DNA from: JBKBUF01 sp046290815
GTDB lineage: Bacteria > Bacteroidota > Bacteroidia > Cytophagales > Cytophagaceae
Assembly: GCA_046290815.1 (NCBI GenBank)
Contig: JBKBUF010000051.1
Span: 1 to 16,610, forward strand
Length of the DNA stretch: 16,610 nucleotides
Direction of reading: 5' to 3'
The notes beneath the pieces are model-generated. The model worked only from the letters and a program-made list of their open reading frames with translations, had not been told where the DNA came from and did not search any database. Positions 1 through 7,390 of the stretch are shown one piece after another. The position numbers were made by a program, and so were the translations under genes. Numbering within the stretch: position 1 is the stretch's first letter; the number at the start of each line of letters is the position of its first letter.

Positions 1-1635
1 GGTCAATTGCAATTAGGTCCCGATGGAAAAATTTATATGCCGAATTTCCAAACCAGCCTCCCTGGATACTTAAGTGTAATTGATAACCCCGATATTCAAT
101 GGGCAACTTCTCCTCCGACATATGCTGAATACAGTTATTTAAAATATATTTATGCATCCAGAAAAAATGGTGAAGGATTACCCCCTGTGCTAAAAAACCT
201 TTTAACATACGTCAAAATCTTTTACAATAATGCTTGTGTAGGACAAACAACCAATTTCAGTTTCCAATCTGCTACTACAGCTTCAGGGAACCCAGGTTCT
301 ATCACATGGAATTTTGGAGATGGTTCACCTTTATTACAAGATGTGTTAAATCCATCCCACGCATATGCATCAGCAGGGACATACACAGTGACACTTACTG
401 TAATTGATATTTGCGGAAGATCCAGATCCAGCACTGCTAATGTAATTGTAAAAAGTGGCCCGACTGTAACTCATCCCGCATCTGCATGTGGTCCTACAAC
501 AGTTACTTTTACTGGTACAGGCACCAATGCTACAAATTATATATGGTCAGAGAACGCCGGCATGACTCCTGTTTTAACTACGGGAAACACCTATAATTAT
601 ACCGGAGCTTTGCCAAAAACAATTTATGTAAAAGATCCTACTCCGCTCCTAACTACTGTAGTAGGAAATGATACAGCTTATAATCATGTGGCAGCTGATG
701 TAGGAGAAACGTATTTTGAAATTTTCACTACAATTACAATTACTTCTGTAACTGTAAGGTCAAGAGCAAGTGGAACTAATGTTTCACTTCAATTACAAAA
801 TCAGGCAGGAACTACTACATACTGGACAAATACTGTTAGCCCGGCAGCGGCAGGAATAAGCTTGCCTCAGACATTAAATGTTACTCTCGGTCCGGGAGTT
901 TATAGATTTCATACTCCTGCACCTGCCACTTTCTGGAAAAATAATCTGGCTCCAAATGATGGGGGCAGGGATATCGCAGGAGTTATTGATGTTACCGGGG
1001 TGGATTATCCGAATACCACAATTAAAGGAGGTCCTTTTTTTAATATTGGAATTAGCATCCCTGATCCTTGCGGTGTGAGAGCTTATACAGTAACACATAA
1101 TTGTCCGGCCCCGGTTGAGCTATTAACGTTTAATGCTCAAAAATCAGGTTCAACAGCTTTGTTGAAATGGAGTACCGCTGCAGAAATCAATAACAACCAT
1201 TTTCTGATCCAAAGATCGTCTGATGGGCTTACATTTGAAAATATAGGAAAAGTTAAAGGAGAGGGTGATTCAAAGACAATCATCAATTATTCCTTCATAG
1301 ATTACCACCCGGAAAACGGGAGAAATTTTTATCGCCTCGTTCAGGTAGATCATGACGGGACATCATCAAATTCAGAAATTGTCTCTTTGGAATTTGGCCT
1401 TAACAGCATTAAAGTGATACCAAACCCATTCAATGAATTTACTTCCATTCATTTCAATTCTGATGATGAATGGTTGGTAAAAGTAGTCGATCTTTCCGGG
1501 AAGGTTTGTAAAGAAATTATCAGAGAAACAGATCAACAGACAATCAAACTTGGTGATGACCTGCAGCCGGGGTTTTATCTGATACATCTGATTTCAGAAT
1601 CCGAAACAGCGACATTTAAAGTTTTGAGGGAGTAA
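1..1635 (+). CDS. T9SS cargo protein with PKD domain, 5'-partial
   Basis: The reading frame is open from base 1 and the true start lies upstream, so 544 residues of the C-terminal part are visible. The first residues (LQLGPDGKIYMPNF, then YLSVIDNP) resemble the end of the repeat-rich N-terminal region common in large Bacteroidetes secreted proteins. A PKD domain follows at about residues 78-150, with the diagnostic WNFGDGS (103-109) and the HAY/GTYTVTLTV strand. Residues 150-365 are beta-rich, low in charge and not recognised. Residues about 370-465 are the fibronectin-like stalk often found before the sorting domain (PVELLTFNA, LLKWSTAAEINN, FYRLVQVDHDG). The last ~73 residues look like a type A T9SS sorting domain (PNPFNEFTSI, LQPGFYLIHL, TATFKVLRE). 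The protein is therefore inferred to cross the outer membrane through the type IX system and be anchored or released there. Its substrate or adhesive role cannot be told from this part. It converges on mutS2. Confidence 0.9.
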   Translation, partial: GQLQLGPDGKIYMPNFQTSLPGYLSVIDNPDIQWATSPPTYAEYSYLKYIYASRKNGEGLPPVLKNLLTYVKIFYNNACVGQTTNFSFQSATTASGNPGSITWNFGDGSPLLQDVLNPSHAYASAGTYTVTLTVIDICGRSRSSTANVIVKSGPTVTHPASACGPTTVTFTGTGTNATNYIWSENAGMTPVLTTGNTYNYTGALPKTIYVKDPTPLLTTVVGNDTAYNHVAADVGETYFEIFTTITITSVTVRSRASGTNVSLQLQNQAGTTTYWTNTVSPAAAGISLPQTLNVTLGPGVYRFHTPAPATFWKNNLAPNDGGRDIAGVIDVTGVDYPNTTIKGGPFFNIGISIPDPCGVRAYTVTHNCPAPVELLTFNAQKSGSTALLKWSTAAEINNNHFLIQRSSDGLTFENIGKVKGEGDSKTIINYSFIDYHPENGRNFYRLVQVDHDGTSSNSEIVSLEFGLNSIKVIPNPFNEFTSIHFNSDDEWLVKVVDLSGKVCKEIIRETDQQTIKLGDDLQPGFYLIHLISESETATFKVLRE

Positions 1636-1641
1636 TTAGGA

Positions 1642-1669
1642 GTCGAAAGTCGAAAGTCAGAAGTCCTGC
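1642..1669. repeat. Heptamer array A with nested inverted repeats
   Basis: Directly after the stop of the T9SS gene stand GTCGAAA, GTCGAAA, GTCAGAA and GTCCTGC in exact 7-bp register. Part of the array is mirrored downstream: CGAAAGTC (1651-1658) is the reverse complement of GACTTTCG (1675-1682), and GTCAGAAGT (1656-1664) is the reverse complement of ACTTCTGAC (1727-1735). The rest of the 1636-1756 spacer holds an A8 run at 1695-1702, which reads as T8 for transcripts arriving from mutS2, so the region may also help end transcription. No gene was seen in it. Confidence 0.7.
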
Positions 1670-1756
1670 AGGCAGACTTTCGGCTTATTGCTTTAAAAAA
1701 AATTCCGGAGCTCTAAAATAAATGGAACTTCTGACTACAATTATTAAAACCTCTAG

Positions 1757-4141
1757 TTATCCCAACTTTACCACTGTAGCTCCATCTCCGCCTCTGTCTG
1801 CATGTTCATCTGAAACAGATCGAACATTTCGATATGATTTCAAATGATTGCGTATTAAATTTCTCAAAATCCCGTCACCCCTTCCATGTATAATTTTTAT
1901 TTCAGGAACTCCAAGCATTGTACCTGAATCAAGTAAATCGTCAACCATTGCAATGGCTTCTTCACCCCTTTTTCCTCTTACATCTATTACTGCAGAAAAC
2001 TCAAGCATTTTTTCATTGATAAGTTTGCCTGATGAAGAAGTTGAAACAGGCACAGACTTTCTGAATTGAGCCCTGCTGATTTTCTCAAGTCTGTTCAACT
2101 TAACAATAGACTTCAGCTCTCCGATCATGATCTCCGCTGACTTATCAGAAATTGAAGCTACTTCGCCCACAGCTCCTGTGTCCTTCACCCTCACATAATC
2201 ACCTGCAGATATCTCACCTCCTATTACTTCGTATTCCTCCTTTTCATCATTGATAATATGATCCGGCTTTAGAGTTATTTTAAACTTTTCAAGATCCTTT
2301 CTTACTTCTTTTGAAACTTCTTTATCCGCATCCTTCTCCTTAATTTCTCTAATCGCCTGCTCTATTTTCTGGTTGGCAGTGCTTACGATCTGCCTTGCTT
2401 TTTCTTTCGCCTCATTAAGCAATTTCTTCCTGTTCACCTCAAGGTCTTCCTTAAGATTGCTATATTGCTGAAACTTCTCATCCAGCTTTTCATTCTTATG
2501 TCTGGCAGACTCCACTTCTGCTTTCAGTTTTTCTTTTTCAACTTCCAGTTCCCCGACAATCTTTTCAAAACTCACCTGAGTTTTTCCTGCCTTTTGCCTT
2601 GATTTTTCAAGTACATCATTGGGCAATCCTATTTTGCCTGCAATCTCAAAAGCAAAACTGCTTCCCGGCCTCCCAATATCAAGTTCGTACTTCGGCTCCA
2701 GATTGTCCATATCAAAACGCATGGCAGCATTCTTCAGTCCTTGTAATTTATCTGCTAATATTTTTAAATTGGCATAATGAGTGGTGATAACACCCCATAC
2801 CAATTTCTGATTCAGTTTTTCCAGCACAGCCTCTGCAATGGCAGCACCAAGCTGAGGTTCTGTTCCTGTACCAAACTCATCTATCAGTATCAATGACTTT
2901 TTCCCTGCATAGAAAAGGAAATTTTTCATATTGGTAAGATGAGAGCTGTAGGTCGATAAATCATTCTCGATTGATTGCTCATCTCCAATATCAATAAAGA
3001 CATCCTGAAAAATACCGAATGTACTTCCTTCTTCTACTGGTACCAGCAAACCACACTGCAACATATATTGCAATAGACCTACTGTCTTAAGACAAACTGA
3101 TTTTCCTCCTGCATTCGGCCCTGAAATAATTAATATTCGTTCGTCTTCCGAGAGATGAATATTTAAAGGCACCACTGTTTTGCCTTGCTTTTTATGATTA
3201 AGGAATAATAAGGGATGCCTGGCTTTTTTCCATTTCAGAAATCTTTTGTTCTCCAGATAAGGTATAGTTGCATCAAGAGAGATTGCAAGCTTTGCCTTAG
3301 CTCTTATAAAATCTAACATACCTAAAAACTGCCAGGCCTTATGAAGTTCCGGAAGAAATGGTCTAATAAACCTGGTAAGTGCTGTAAGTATCCTCTGTAT
3401 CTCTCGCCTTTCTTTATACTCCAGCTCTTTTATGTTATTGTTAACTTCCAGCACTTCGGCAGGCTCAAGAAATACTGTTTGACCCGTGGCTGACTCATCA
3501 TGCACAAATCCTTTAATCTTTCGTTTATGCTCAGAAAGTACCGGTATTACCATCCTCCCGTTTCTGATGGTTATTGCAATGTCTTCTTCTGTATAGCCTT
3601 CTCTTTTTGCATACCTGATAATTCTGTCCAGCTCTTTTCTTAGGCGACTTTGTTCCGCTATCAGATTACGTCTTATCTCTGATAATTCTTCTGAAGCATT
3701 GTCCCTGATAAGTCCTTTGTCATCAATGACAGAATCAACTTCTTTATAAATCTCCTTATCCAGATTGACGAATTCAGAAAGCTGCCTCAAGTGAGGAAAA
3801 GCCTCTCTCTCTTTAAAAAATTCCACACTCCTCAGGATGGTACGTAATGAAAGCTTGAAGTCAAAAAATTCAGCAGCTTCAAGAAATGCGCCGTCAATTT
3901 CTGCTTTTTTTAAAGATACCGTAACATCTATGTAATTGGTGGATGGAAACAGCAATTGCTCTGTAAGTATGTTCCGGAATTCAAAGGTCTGACGCAACAG
4001 CTTTTCAACAGTCTGTACATCAAAAGAAAACCTTAATTTCTCGCAATATTTTACTCCCAGAGGGCTTAAACATTCGGATTTTAATAATTCTCTTATGACA
4101 GTAAAACCAAGCTTGTCTTCTATGTTAACAGGATACAGCAA
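1757..4141 (-). CDS. mutS2: MutS2 family ATPase with C-terminal Smr domain
   Basis: A full-length MutS2 (794 aa; family usually ~780-800). The N-terminal lever/clamp region (about 1-310) opens with YPVNIEDKLGF, as is typical. The ABC-type ATPase follows, with Walker A GPNAGGKS (341-348), the DIGDEQSIENDLSTYSSH signature (384-401) and Walker B LILIDEFGTGTEP (417-429). A charged coiled coil runs from about 515 to 640. The Smr domain occupies the last ~76 residues, with IDVRG (719-723) and HGRGDG (752-757). MutS2 lacks the mismatch-reading domain of MutS. In other bacteria it suppresses recombination or acts in rescue of collided ribosomes, and which applies here cannot be decided. The start codon is TTG: an in-frame TGA lies one codon upstream and the N-terminus matches the family from this residue. 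It is transcribed alone, divergent from the sigma factor. Confidence 0.96.
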   Translation of the reverse strand: MLYPVNIEDKLGFTVIRELLKSECLSPLGVKYCEKLRFSFDVQTVEKLLRQTFEFRNILTEQLLFPSTNYIDVTVSLKKAEIDGAFLEAAEFFDFKLSLRTILRSVEFFKEREAFPHLRQLSEFVNLDKEIYKEVDSVIDDKGLIRDNASEELSEIRRNLIAEQSRLRKELDRIIRYAKREGYTEEDIAITIRNGRMVIPVLSEHKRKIKGFVHDESATGQTVFLEPAEVLEVNNNIKELEYKERREIQRILTALTRFIRPFLPELHKAWQFLGMLDFIRAKAKLAISLDATIPYLENKRFLKWKKARHPLLFLNHKKQGKTVVPLNIHLSEDERILIISGPNAGGKSVCLKTVGLLQYMLQCGLLVPVEEGSTFGIFQDVFIDIGDEQSIENDLSTYSSHLTNMKNFLFYAGKKSLILIDEFGTGTEPQLGAAIAEAVLEKLNQKLVWGVITTHYANLKILADKLQGLKNAAMRFDMDNLEPKYELDIGRPGSSFAFEIAGKIGLPNDVLEKSRQKAGKTQVSFEKIVGELEVEKEKLKAEVESARHKNEKLDEKFQQYSNLKEDLEVNRKKLLNEAKEKARQIVSTANQKIEQAIREIKEKDADKEVSKEVRKDLEKFKITLKPDHIINDEKEEYEVIGGEISAGDYVRVKDTGAVGEVASISDKSAEIMIGELKSIVKLNRLEKISRAQFRKSVPVSTSSSGKLINEKMLEFSAVIDVRGKRGEEAIAMVDDLLDSGTMLGVPEIKIIHGRGDGILRNLIRNHLKSYRNVRSVSDEHADRGGDGATVVKLG

Positions 4142-4197
4142 ATATCAAAAATTAAATTTCATTACTCTATAAACCCTTATTTCGGCATATTTTCTCC

Positions 4198-4205
4198 CAA
4201 AAATA
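4198..4205 (-). promoter_or_regulatory. Possible mutS2 promoter -7 box
   Basis: Read on the minus strand this is TATTTTTG, a match to the Bacteroidetes -7 consensus TAnnTTTG. It lies about 55 bp before the mutS2 start in the 127-bp divergent spacer. I could not find a TTG/TTTG at the usual 19-21 bp further upstream, so this is a weak call resting on one element in AT-rich DNA. Confidence 0.3.
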
Positions 4206-4301
4206 AATAATTTTAACCTGGATTGTATCTTTTTACAAGCCTTTGAATTATGAGCTAAAACATAAGCATTGACAGAGTATCATCAAACAAAGGAAGAAAT
4301 A

Positions 4302-4832
4302 ATGCAGGATCTGAACTGGATAAAGGAATCCGGGAAGGACCCTTCTGCATTTGCCGGATTGTATAATAAATACTTCAGGCAAATATACCTTTTTGTTCTC
4401 AAAAGGATTGATGACCAGGACATTTCAGATGATATCACTTCACAGGTTTTCATGAAAGCAATGTTGAATCTTCATAAATATGAATTTAAAGGACTACCAT
4501 TTTCTGCATGGTTATATAGAATAGCCTCTAATGAAGTGAACTATTACTTCAGAAAATCAGGCAAAATGCGTTGTATTAGTATAGAAGATGCAGGACTTAA
4601 TCGGCTTATGGATGAGATATCAGAAAATGATAACTCTGACTCAGAAGAAAACCTTTTGAAAGCCTTTCAAAATCTAAGCCAGGAAGAGATACAAATACTG
4701 GAACTGCGATTTTTTGAGAACAATTCATTTAAAGAAGTAGGGTATATTCTGAATATAACCGAAAATAATGCTAAAGTGAAAACCTACAGGGCGTTGGATA
4801 AACTTAAGAAGAAAATGATGAATGATAAATGA
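4302..4832 (+). CDS. ECF-type RNA polymerase sigma factor
   Basis: A 176-residue sigma-70 family protein with only regions 2 and 4, the layout of the extracytoplasmic function group. Region 2 spans about residues 17-88, including DISDDITSQVFMKA and FSAWLYRIASNEVNYYFR, which contribute core binding and -10 recognition. Region 4 spans about 120-172 (LSQEEIQILELRFFENNSFKEVGYIL and a helix-turn-helix ending in KVKTYRALDKLKKKM). The ATG at 4302 is chosen because AGGA at 4291-4294 sits 7 bp before it, an unusually good Shine-Dalgarno for this phylum. A TTG at 4269 would add 11 residues. Its stop overlaps the next gene as ATGA. No classical anti-sigma gene (zinc-finger or FecR type) follows. The regulon is unknown. 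Confidence 0.93.
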   Translation: MQDLNWIKESGKDPSAFAGLYNKYFRQIYLFVLKRIDDQDISDDITSQVFMKAMLNLHKYEFKGLPFSAWLYRIASNEVNYYFRKSGKMRCISIEDAGLNRLMDEISENDNSDSEENLLKAFQNLSQEEIQILELRFFENNSFKEVGYILNITENNAKVKTYRALDKLKKKMMNDK

Positions 4833-5068
4833 TGAATGTTGAATTGAATGTGAATTTTAAAAAAATGAAATATAAAATAAACCGAAATAAAAAATTACCT
4901 GAGGACCGTGAGATCAATTCCCGTAAAGACTTCAATAAAGTGCTTTCAGGATACCAGCAAATCTATAATTACAAAAAAGCATCCAGACCACTTTACAAGG
5001 ATAAGAAATTTCTTGGATTAATAATTATCATCGCTGTAGTATTATTGGCAATCTATCTCAGCGAATAA
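4829..5068 (+). CDS. Small C-terminally anchored membrane protein coupled to sigma factor
   Basis: A 79-residue protein whose ATG overlaps the stop of the sigma gene (ATGA, 4829-4832), a strong sign of translational coupling. About 60 basic, polar residues (many K, N and R, then KDFNKVLSGYQQIYNYKK) are followed by one hydrophobic segment at 61-77 (FLGLIIIIAVVLLAIYL) ending two residues before the stop. No signal peptide was seen. The likely topology is cytoplasmic N-terminus with a tail anchor. An alternative start is the ATG at 4865 (67 residues). I do not recognise a named family. Position suggests it works with the sigma factor, for instance holding it at the membrane, but it has no zinc-binding or known anti-sigma motif, so this is inference only. 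Confidence 0.75.
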   Translation: MMNVELNVNFKKMKYKINRNKKLPEDREINSRKDFNKVLSGYQQIYNYKKASRPLYKDKKFLGLIIIIAVVLLAIYLSE

Positions 5069-5069
5069 C

Positions 5070-5130
5070 GTACATAATAGACTCGACTTCATATAAAATG
5101 GACGCCAAGCATGGCATCTCTATTATTTAC
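5070..5130. repeat. Inverted repeat after the sigma operon
   Basis: The 12-bp arm at 5070-5081 (GTACATAATAGA) pairs with 5119-5130 (TCTATTATTTAC) at 11 of 12 positions. The loop contains a smaller hairpin, GCCA-AGCA-TGGC, at 5104-5115. No run of T follows on the + strand, so this is not a typical intrinsic terminator. It starts two bases after the stop of the small membrane protein and may protect or end the mRNA. Confidence 0.45.
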
Positions 5131-5142
5131 ATCCCTCTGTGT

Positions 5143-5177
5143 ACTGCCTAGTGCCACTTGCCTTTTGCCTACTGAAC
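5143..5177. repeat. Heptamer array B
   Basis: Five units in exact 7-bp register: ACTGCCT, AGTGCCA, CTTGCCT, TTTGCCT, ACTGAAC. Four share the core TGCC. The array runs into the 3' end of the DUF4296 gene: the TAG stop of that gene (minus strand, 5169-5171) straddles the boundary between the fourth and fifth units, so the repeat overlaps the last codons. It lies at a convergent junction, like arrays A, C and D. Confidence 0.65.
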
Positions 5178-5519
5178 CAGTCCTCTGGCTTCTCTCAAAC
5201 TTAAGCTATCCACCACAGCTGAATAAATCCTGTCCATTTTTTCAGGATCGGAAACATAGTATTGATAACTCTTATTATAAACTTTTTTATCTATCTCCAG
5301 CTCTTCAAAAATTTGTCTTTCGTAATTGCTATAGACAACTTTTGCACTGTCAGGATGCAGATTTTTGGTAGCCACTTTACCTTCCGCAAGATGTATCCTT
5401 ATCAGCACATCGATCATTTCTTCCTGAGAAAGTAGTTCCTCATCCTGAATACCGGAATTTTCCCCACATGCTCCAAGAAAAGCAATAAAAATGACAGTGA
5501 TCCACTTCTTTAATCCCAT
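5169..5519 (-). CDS. DUF4296 family lipoprotein
   Basis: A 116-residue protein with a type II signal peptide: basic MGLKK, hydrophobic WITVIFIAFL, and the lipobox LGAC with the lipidated cysteine at 18. It is followed by a short acidic linker. The mature part contains SQEEMIDVLIRIHLAEG (about 31-47) and helical YERQIFEELEIDKKVYNKSYQYYVSDPEKMDRIYSAVVDSL segments, which match the DUF4296 family found almost only in Bacteroidetes. The function of the family is not known. The protein should sit in the inner leaflet of a cell envelope membrane facing the periplasm. It is a single gene, divergent from the DUF58-BatA operon and convergent with the sigma operon. Its 3' end is overlapped by heptamer array B. 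Confidence 0.85.
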   Translation of the reverse strand: MGLKKWITVIFIAFLGACGENSGIQDEELLSQEEMIDVLIRIHLAEGKVATKNLHPDSAKVVYSNYERQIFEELEIDKKVYNKSYQYYVSDPEKMDRIYSAVVDSLSLREARGLVQ

Positions 5520-5643
5520 AAAGCTATTTAGAATTGAAATGAGGGTATTTTCAGGTATTTTCCGGAAAATTACTTAAAATAATACTAATTTTAAAAATAA
5601 ATGGTTCCTTAATACAGACCGGGTAGGTGCAAATCAGGCGATA

Positions 5644-6510
5644 ATGAAAAACATTCTGCAGAAGCTCAGAAAGTACGAAATACAGATACGGAAAGCAGTC
5701 AACACGCACATGCAGGGAAACTTTCATTCTGTATTCAAAGGTTCAGGACTTGAGTTCGATGATGTTCGTTCATATCAATACGGAGATGATGTCAGAACTA
5801 TTGACTGGAACGTTTCTGCTAAAGGCCATGGAACCTTCGTTAAAACTTTCAGAGAGGAAAAAGAGCAAAACATTTTCTTTATTCTGGATGTGAGTGCTTC
5901 GCTTGAAATCGGGAAGGGAATACAGAAAATCGATATAGGTAAAGAAATATGTGGTGTGCTTACCTTATCTGCCGTAAAAGAATCAGGACATGTAGGATTG
6001 ATTTGCTTTTCAGACCAGAAGGAATTGTATATAAAACCGGACAAAGGCTTTAAACATGGCTATGAATTGATTCTAAACTTATTCAAACTCAAGCCTGCCT
6101 CTCTTAAAACAGATCTGAATAAATGTATAAGATTTTCCCTGGCATTATTGAAGAGAAAAAGTATTGTAATTCTTATATCCGACTTCATGGATGAACATTA
6201 TCATTCCAATCTTTCTGCCTTAGCATCAAAACATGATTTGGTGGTTATTCATTTGAGCGATTCCAGAGAGATAGAATTTCCTAAGTTGGGAATAATTCCC
6301 TTGTTTGACAAAGAAACCAGAAAAACTGTATGGGTAAACACCTCCTCTTCTGCCTTCAGAGGTGAGATAAATAAAACCTTTCTGGAAAAAAGTAAACAGC
6401 TGGAAGACTTTTGCAGACAGAAGGGAGCGAATTACGTTTGGATAAACACCAATGAAGAATATGTAAGCAAGCTTGTTAAACTATTTAAGGTTAGAAAATT
6501 TGCGAAGTAA
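5644..6510 (+). CDS. DUF58 domain protein of the MoxR/Bat group
   Basis: A 288-residue cytoplasmic protein of the usual length for this family. The N-terminal half has the hallmark GSGLEFDDVRSYQYGDD and VRTIDWNVSA (33-59). It runs into a von Willebrand A-like domain with a MIDAS-type DVSAS at 82-86 after FFIL, and ILISDFMD near residue 180. DUF58 proteins are normally encoded next to a MoxR AAA+ ATPase and Bat VWA proteins, and are thought to help assemble or modify envelope proteins. The ATG at 5644 gives MKNILQKLRKYEIQIRK, the usual beginning. Here it is first in a run of three overlapping genes; no moxR lies directly upstream, where a divergent DUF4296 gene stands instead. Confidence 0.93.
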   Translation: MKNILQKLRKYEIQIRKAVNTHMQGNFHSVFKGSGLEFDDVRSYQYGDDVRTIDWNVSAKGHGTFVKTFREEKEQNIFFILDVSASLEIGKGIQKIDIGKEICGVLTLSAVKESGHVGLICFSDQKELYIKPDKGFKHGYELILNLFKLKPASLKTDLNKCIRFSLALLKRKSIVILISDFMDEHYHSNLSALASKHDLVVIHLSDSREIEFPKLGIIPLFDKETRKTVWVNTSSSAFRGEINKTFLEKSKQLEDFCRQKGANYVWINTNEEYVSKLVKLFKVRKFAK

Positions 6511-7390
6511 ATTTGTCTGCATATTGGTTGCATTATTTTTTTCTTTAGTATATGCTAACGGACAGGATCACCTGTATGGTTTCTTCAATGCGGATACAAT
6601 AAAAGTTGGGGAACCTGTAACTTATACGCTGGTATACAAACATGCCCCGGAAGTGGAAGTGTTGTTCCCCGATGAGAAAACCAATTTTTTCCCATTTCAG
6701 ATTACCGGAAAGGAATTCTTTCCTACAATTACGTCTGACAATATCAGTACGGACTCCGCCATCTACCATCTGCAGACTTTTGAAATTGATTCTATACTTA
6801 AACTCGCGCTACCTGTTTTTATAATTTCTTCGGGTGACAGCATCAGAAAAACATCAGCTCCCGATTCTGTAAATGTCAGATTATTTATAACCGACATTCA
6901 AAAAAGTTCCATAAGAGGAAATAATACCTTTCTGACAATTGAAACCAGATTCAATTATCCTTACTTCATAGCAGTTAGTTTAATATCCATAGTAGCAGGA
7001 GTTATATTCTACCTGGTATTAGGAAAATCTATTGTAAGAAGGTACCGCTTGTTTGTGATACGCTCTGCACATCAGAATTTTCTTAAAGCATTTGAGAAAC
7101 TGGAGAAAGATTATAAATCTGAGCAAAATCTTTCAAGCGTGGAAAAAGCTCTTCACCTCTGGAAAAATTATCTTACCAAACTGGAAAATAAACCAATAAG
7201 TACTTATACATCTACTGAAATCATCAATCTTTACCAACAGGAAGAGTTACTTAAAGGATTACAAAATATCGACAGAGCCATTTATGGTGGCAGGATTGAC
7301 AATGAGCTGGAAAGGACTCTGACGGTTTTAAAAAAATTTTCCAATAAACGGTTTTTAACTGTTAAAAATGAAATAAGTAATGGAGCGTAG
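6500..7390 (+). CDS. BatD/DUF4381-like membrane protein of the bat operon
   Basis: A 296-residue protein read from a TTG start at 6500, which overlaps the DUF58 gene by 11 bp. It is preceded by AAGG at 6487-6490 and gives a compact signal peptide (MRSKFVCILVALFFSLVYANG). A TTG at 6473 would lengthen it by nine residues. The exported part (about 22-150) begins DTIKVGEPVTYTLVYKH, a beta-sandwich opening resembling BatD. One membrane helix lies at about 154-175 (YFIAVSLISIVAGVIFYLVLG), then RRYR and a ~115-residue cytoplasmic helical part (HQNFLKAFEKLEKDY, LHLWKNYLTKLENKP) resembling DUF4381 proteins. The family assignment rests on layout and operon position more than on a diagnostic motif. It is inferred to be the membrane link between the two VWA-type proteins flanking it. 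Confidence 0.8.
   Translation: MRSKFVCILVALFFSLVYANGQDHLYGFFNADTIKVGEPVTYTLVYKHAPEVEVLFPDEKTNFFPFQITGKEFFPTITSDNISTDSAIYHLQTFEIDSILKLALPVFIISSGDSIRKTSAPDSVNVRLFITDIQKSSIRGNNTFLTIETRFNYPYFIAVSLISIVAGVIFYLVLGKSIVRRYRLFVIRSAHQNFLKAFEKLEKDYKSEQNLSSVEKALHLWKNYLTKLENKPISTYTSTEIINLYQQEELLKGLQNIDRAIYGGRIDNELERTLTVLKKFSNKRFLTVKNEISNGA

Noticed and set aside
222..434. Antisense open frame within the T9SS gene
   Set aside because: It lies wholly inside a coding region with clear domain motifs and has no family likeness or start signal.
4829..5068. Classical anti-sigma factor
   Set aside because: No zinc-finger anti-sigma motif or FecR-like domain; position alone does not justify the name.
5104..5115. 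GCCA-AGCA-TGGC as a terminator on its own
   Set aside because: A 4-bp stem without a T run is expected by chance; kept only as the inner part of the longer inverted repeat.
5111..5371. Plus-strand open frame over the DUF4296 gene
   Set aside because: It overlaps heptamer array B and the antisense of a recognised lipoprotein gene; composition is not protein-like.
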